A DNA stretch of 5,696 bases from positions 1,503 through 7,198 of the forward strand of contig DXZC01000109.1 of NCBI GenBank assembly GCA_019415505.1. Direction: 5' to 3'. The position numbers were made by a program, and so were the translations under genes. Position 1 is the stretch's first letter, and the number at the start of each line of letters is the position of its first letter. Under the pieces are notes generated by a model, which ran no database searches, was not told the origin of the DNA, and worked only from the letters and a program-made list of their open reading frames with translations. This DNA is from Peptococcaceae bacterium (GTDB taxonomy: Bacteria; Bacillota; Dehalobacteriia; UBA7702). This document shows, piece after piece, positions 4,602-5,696 of this stretch.

Positions 4602-5612
4602 ATGCGAAATCCAAATGGTTATGGCTCGGTGGTTAAGCTGTCCGGCAACCGCCGGCGGCCGTTTATGGTCAGAAAAACTACCGGTTGGGACGAAAGGGGT
4701 TACCCCCAATATTTAATCATTGCTTACGCTCGGACCAGGGAAGAAGGTATTCTCCTGCTGGCCAACTACAATAAAGACCCCTGGGACTTGGAGGCTGAAA
4801 GCATAACCTTTACAGAGCTGTATGACAAAATGATGGCAACGGAAAATTTCGGGGAGTCCCTGGCCAAAGGCTTGAGAAGCGCCTATAAGCACTGTGAAAA
4901 CCTCTATAAGCGCAAATATAAGTCCATTACTGCTTATGATATGCAAAATACTATTGATAGTTATGAAAGAGGTTACAGCTCCAAGGCTTTGCTCAAAAAT
5001 CTGTTTTATCATCTTGATAGATTTGCCCTAAAACTTGGGGTAGATGTACGTTCCTATTCCGCCTTAATTGAAATAAAAGCCCCCCAGAAAGCATCGTCCC
5101 GGTCGCCCTTTAGTGACGAAGAAATCAAACAAATATGGGCCATTGAGGAGCAGGAGTGGGTGGATAGCATACTCTGCTTCCTTTACATGGGTTGGCGCCT
5201 TAATGAGCTATTAAGCATCAAAACTGAAGATGTAGATTTACAAGAGGCCACAATTACCGGCGGCTTAAAGACGGAAGCCGGGAAAAATAGAATTGTGCCG
5301 ATTCATTCCCGAATTTTACATCTGATCCAGCGCCGTTATGACCCGCAAAACGAATATTTATTTTCTTTCAAAAATAACCGTTGCCTAGATGTAACATATC
5401 GCGCCTTCTGGCGGAAAATTATGTCTCAACTGAACCTTAACCATACCCCTCACGATTGCCGCCATACGTTCCGCTCTAACCTCGACCGCGCCGGGGCGAA
5501 TGAAAGGTGTATGGATTTACTCATGGGCCATAAATCCCAGGGAACCGGCAAAGAAGTTTATACCCACAAGACCATTGACGAACTAAAAGCAACGATTGAA
5601 CTCCTAAACTAA
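4602..5612 (+). CDS. Tyrosine recombinase / phage-type integrase
   Basis: A 336-residue site-specific recombinase that would integrate and, with suitable help, excise the element. The N-terminal residues (about 1-60: GYGSVVKLSG, then RRRPFMVRKTTGWDERGY) look like a small arm-site DNA-binding domain of AP2 type. Residues about 68-160 are a core-binding helical domain and about 170-336 the catalytic domain. All catalytic residues are visible: Arg199 (GWRLNELL), Lys223 in the beta-hairpin (GGLKTEAGKNR), His284 and Arg287 (HDCRHTF), His310 (LMGHKS) and the nucleophile Tyr320 (KEVYTH). The enzyme therefore looks complete and active. The length fits short integrases of gut Firmicutes with the same N-terminus. 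The start has AGGAGG (4588-4593) 8 bases upstream. It is the last gene of the rightward block, and the attachment site is expected beyond its 3' end. No excisionase was found. Confidence 0.96.
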   Translation: MRNPNGYGSVVKLSGNRRRPFMVRKTTGWDERGYPQYLIIAYARTREEGILLLANYNKDPWDLEAESITFTELYDKMMATENFGESLAKGLRSAYKHCENLYKRKYKSITAYDMQNTIDSYERGYSSKALLKNLFYHLDRFALKLGVDVRSYSALIEIKAPQKASSRSPFSDEEIKQIWAIEEQEWVDSILCFLYMGWRLNELLSIKTEDVDLQEATITGGLKTEAGKNRIVPIHSRILHLIQRRYDPQNEYLFSFKNNRCLDVTYRAFWRKIMSQLNLNHTPHDCRHTFRSNLDRAGANERCMDLLMGHKSQGTGKEVYTHKTIDELKATIELLN

Positions 5613-5696
5613 ACAAGTGACACACTAGTAACAAAACCCCACCATAAACACACCCCCACTGGCATTTATATTTATATATGAGTTAAGGTATTGTAA
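5613..5696. other. AT-rich tail downstream of the integrase, possible attachment region
   Basis: The tail holds GTGACACACTAGTAAC (5618-5633, with the palindrome ACTAGT at 5624-5629), a C-rich stretch, then TTATATTTATATATG. Phage attachment sites usually lie just after the integrase gene, but no duplicated core or tRNA end is visible within the window, so no att site can be fixed. Confidence 0.3.

Overview
The window reads as the lysogeny-and-integration end of a temperate-phage-like element in a low-to-moderate GC member of the Firmicutes (Clostridia or Negativicutes). The reasons are strong AGGAGG-type ribosome sites, AT-rich intergenic DNA, sigma-A-type promoters, and an integrase whose N-terminus resembles those common in gut Firmicutes. 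No species can be assigned from the sequence alone.

Layout, left to right. (1) Positions 1-380 hold a GC-richer non-coding tandem array: five units of 71-73 bp plus a truncated sixth. (2) Positions 376-802 hold a divergent phage-type switch. A 69-residue Cro-like helix-turn-helix protein (minus strand, 436-645) is transcribed leftward from a TTGACA-17-TATTAT promoter. A 208-residue CI-like HTH plus S24-peptidase repressor (803-1429) is transcribed rightward from a TTGCAT-16-TATAAT promoter. Both promoters carry dyads, and both -10 regions share the same 11-bp direct repeat. (3) Sixty bases downstream, 1490-3007 encodes a 505-residue exported-then-membrane protein ending in a SHOCT domain, probably in the repressor operon. 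(4) A 460-bp gene-free stretch (3008-3467) holds a degenerate 52-bp tandem array, a strong imperfect hairpin and three copies of TAACTTGC. (5) A full-length RhuM-family protein follows (3468-4475). (6) A 126-bp gap contains two different hairpins. (7) A complete tyrosine recombinase (4602-5612) closes the module, followed by 84 bp of AT-rich tail.

The order Cro-like < > CI-like, membrane cargo, RhuM, integrase matches the usual prophage arrangement in which the repressor, accessory genes expressed in the lysogen and the integrase lie on one side of the switch and the lytic early genes on the other. The lytic side is absent here: the Cro-like gene ends in a probable terminator that runs straight into the tandem array. 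This suggests a deleted prophage, a satellite, or an integrative cassette that kept its switch, cargo and recombinase. The SHOCT membrane protein and RhuM are the accessory genes most likely to act on the host or on competing phages; that role is inferred, not shown.
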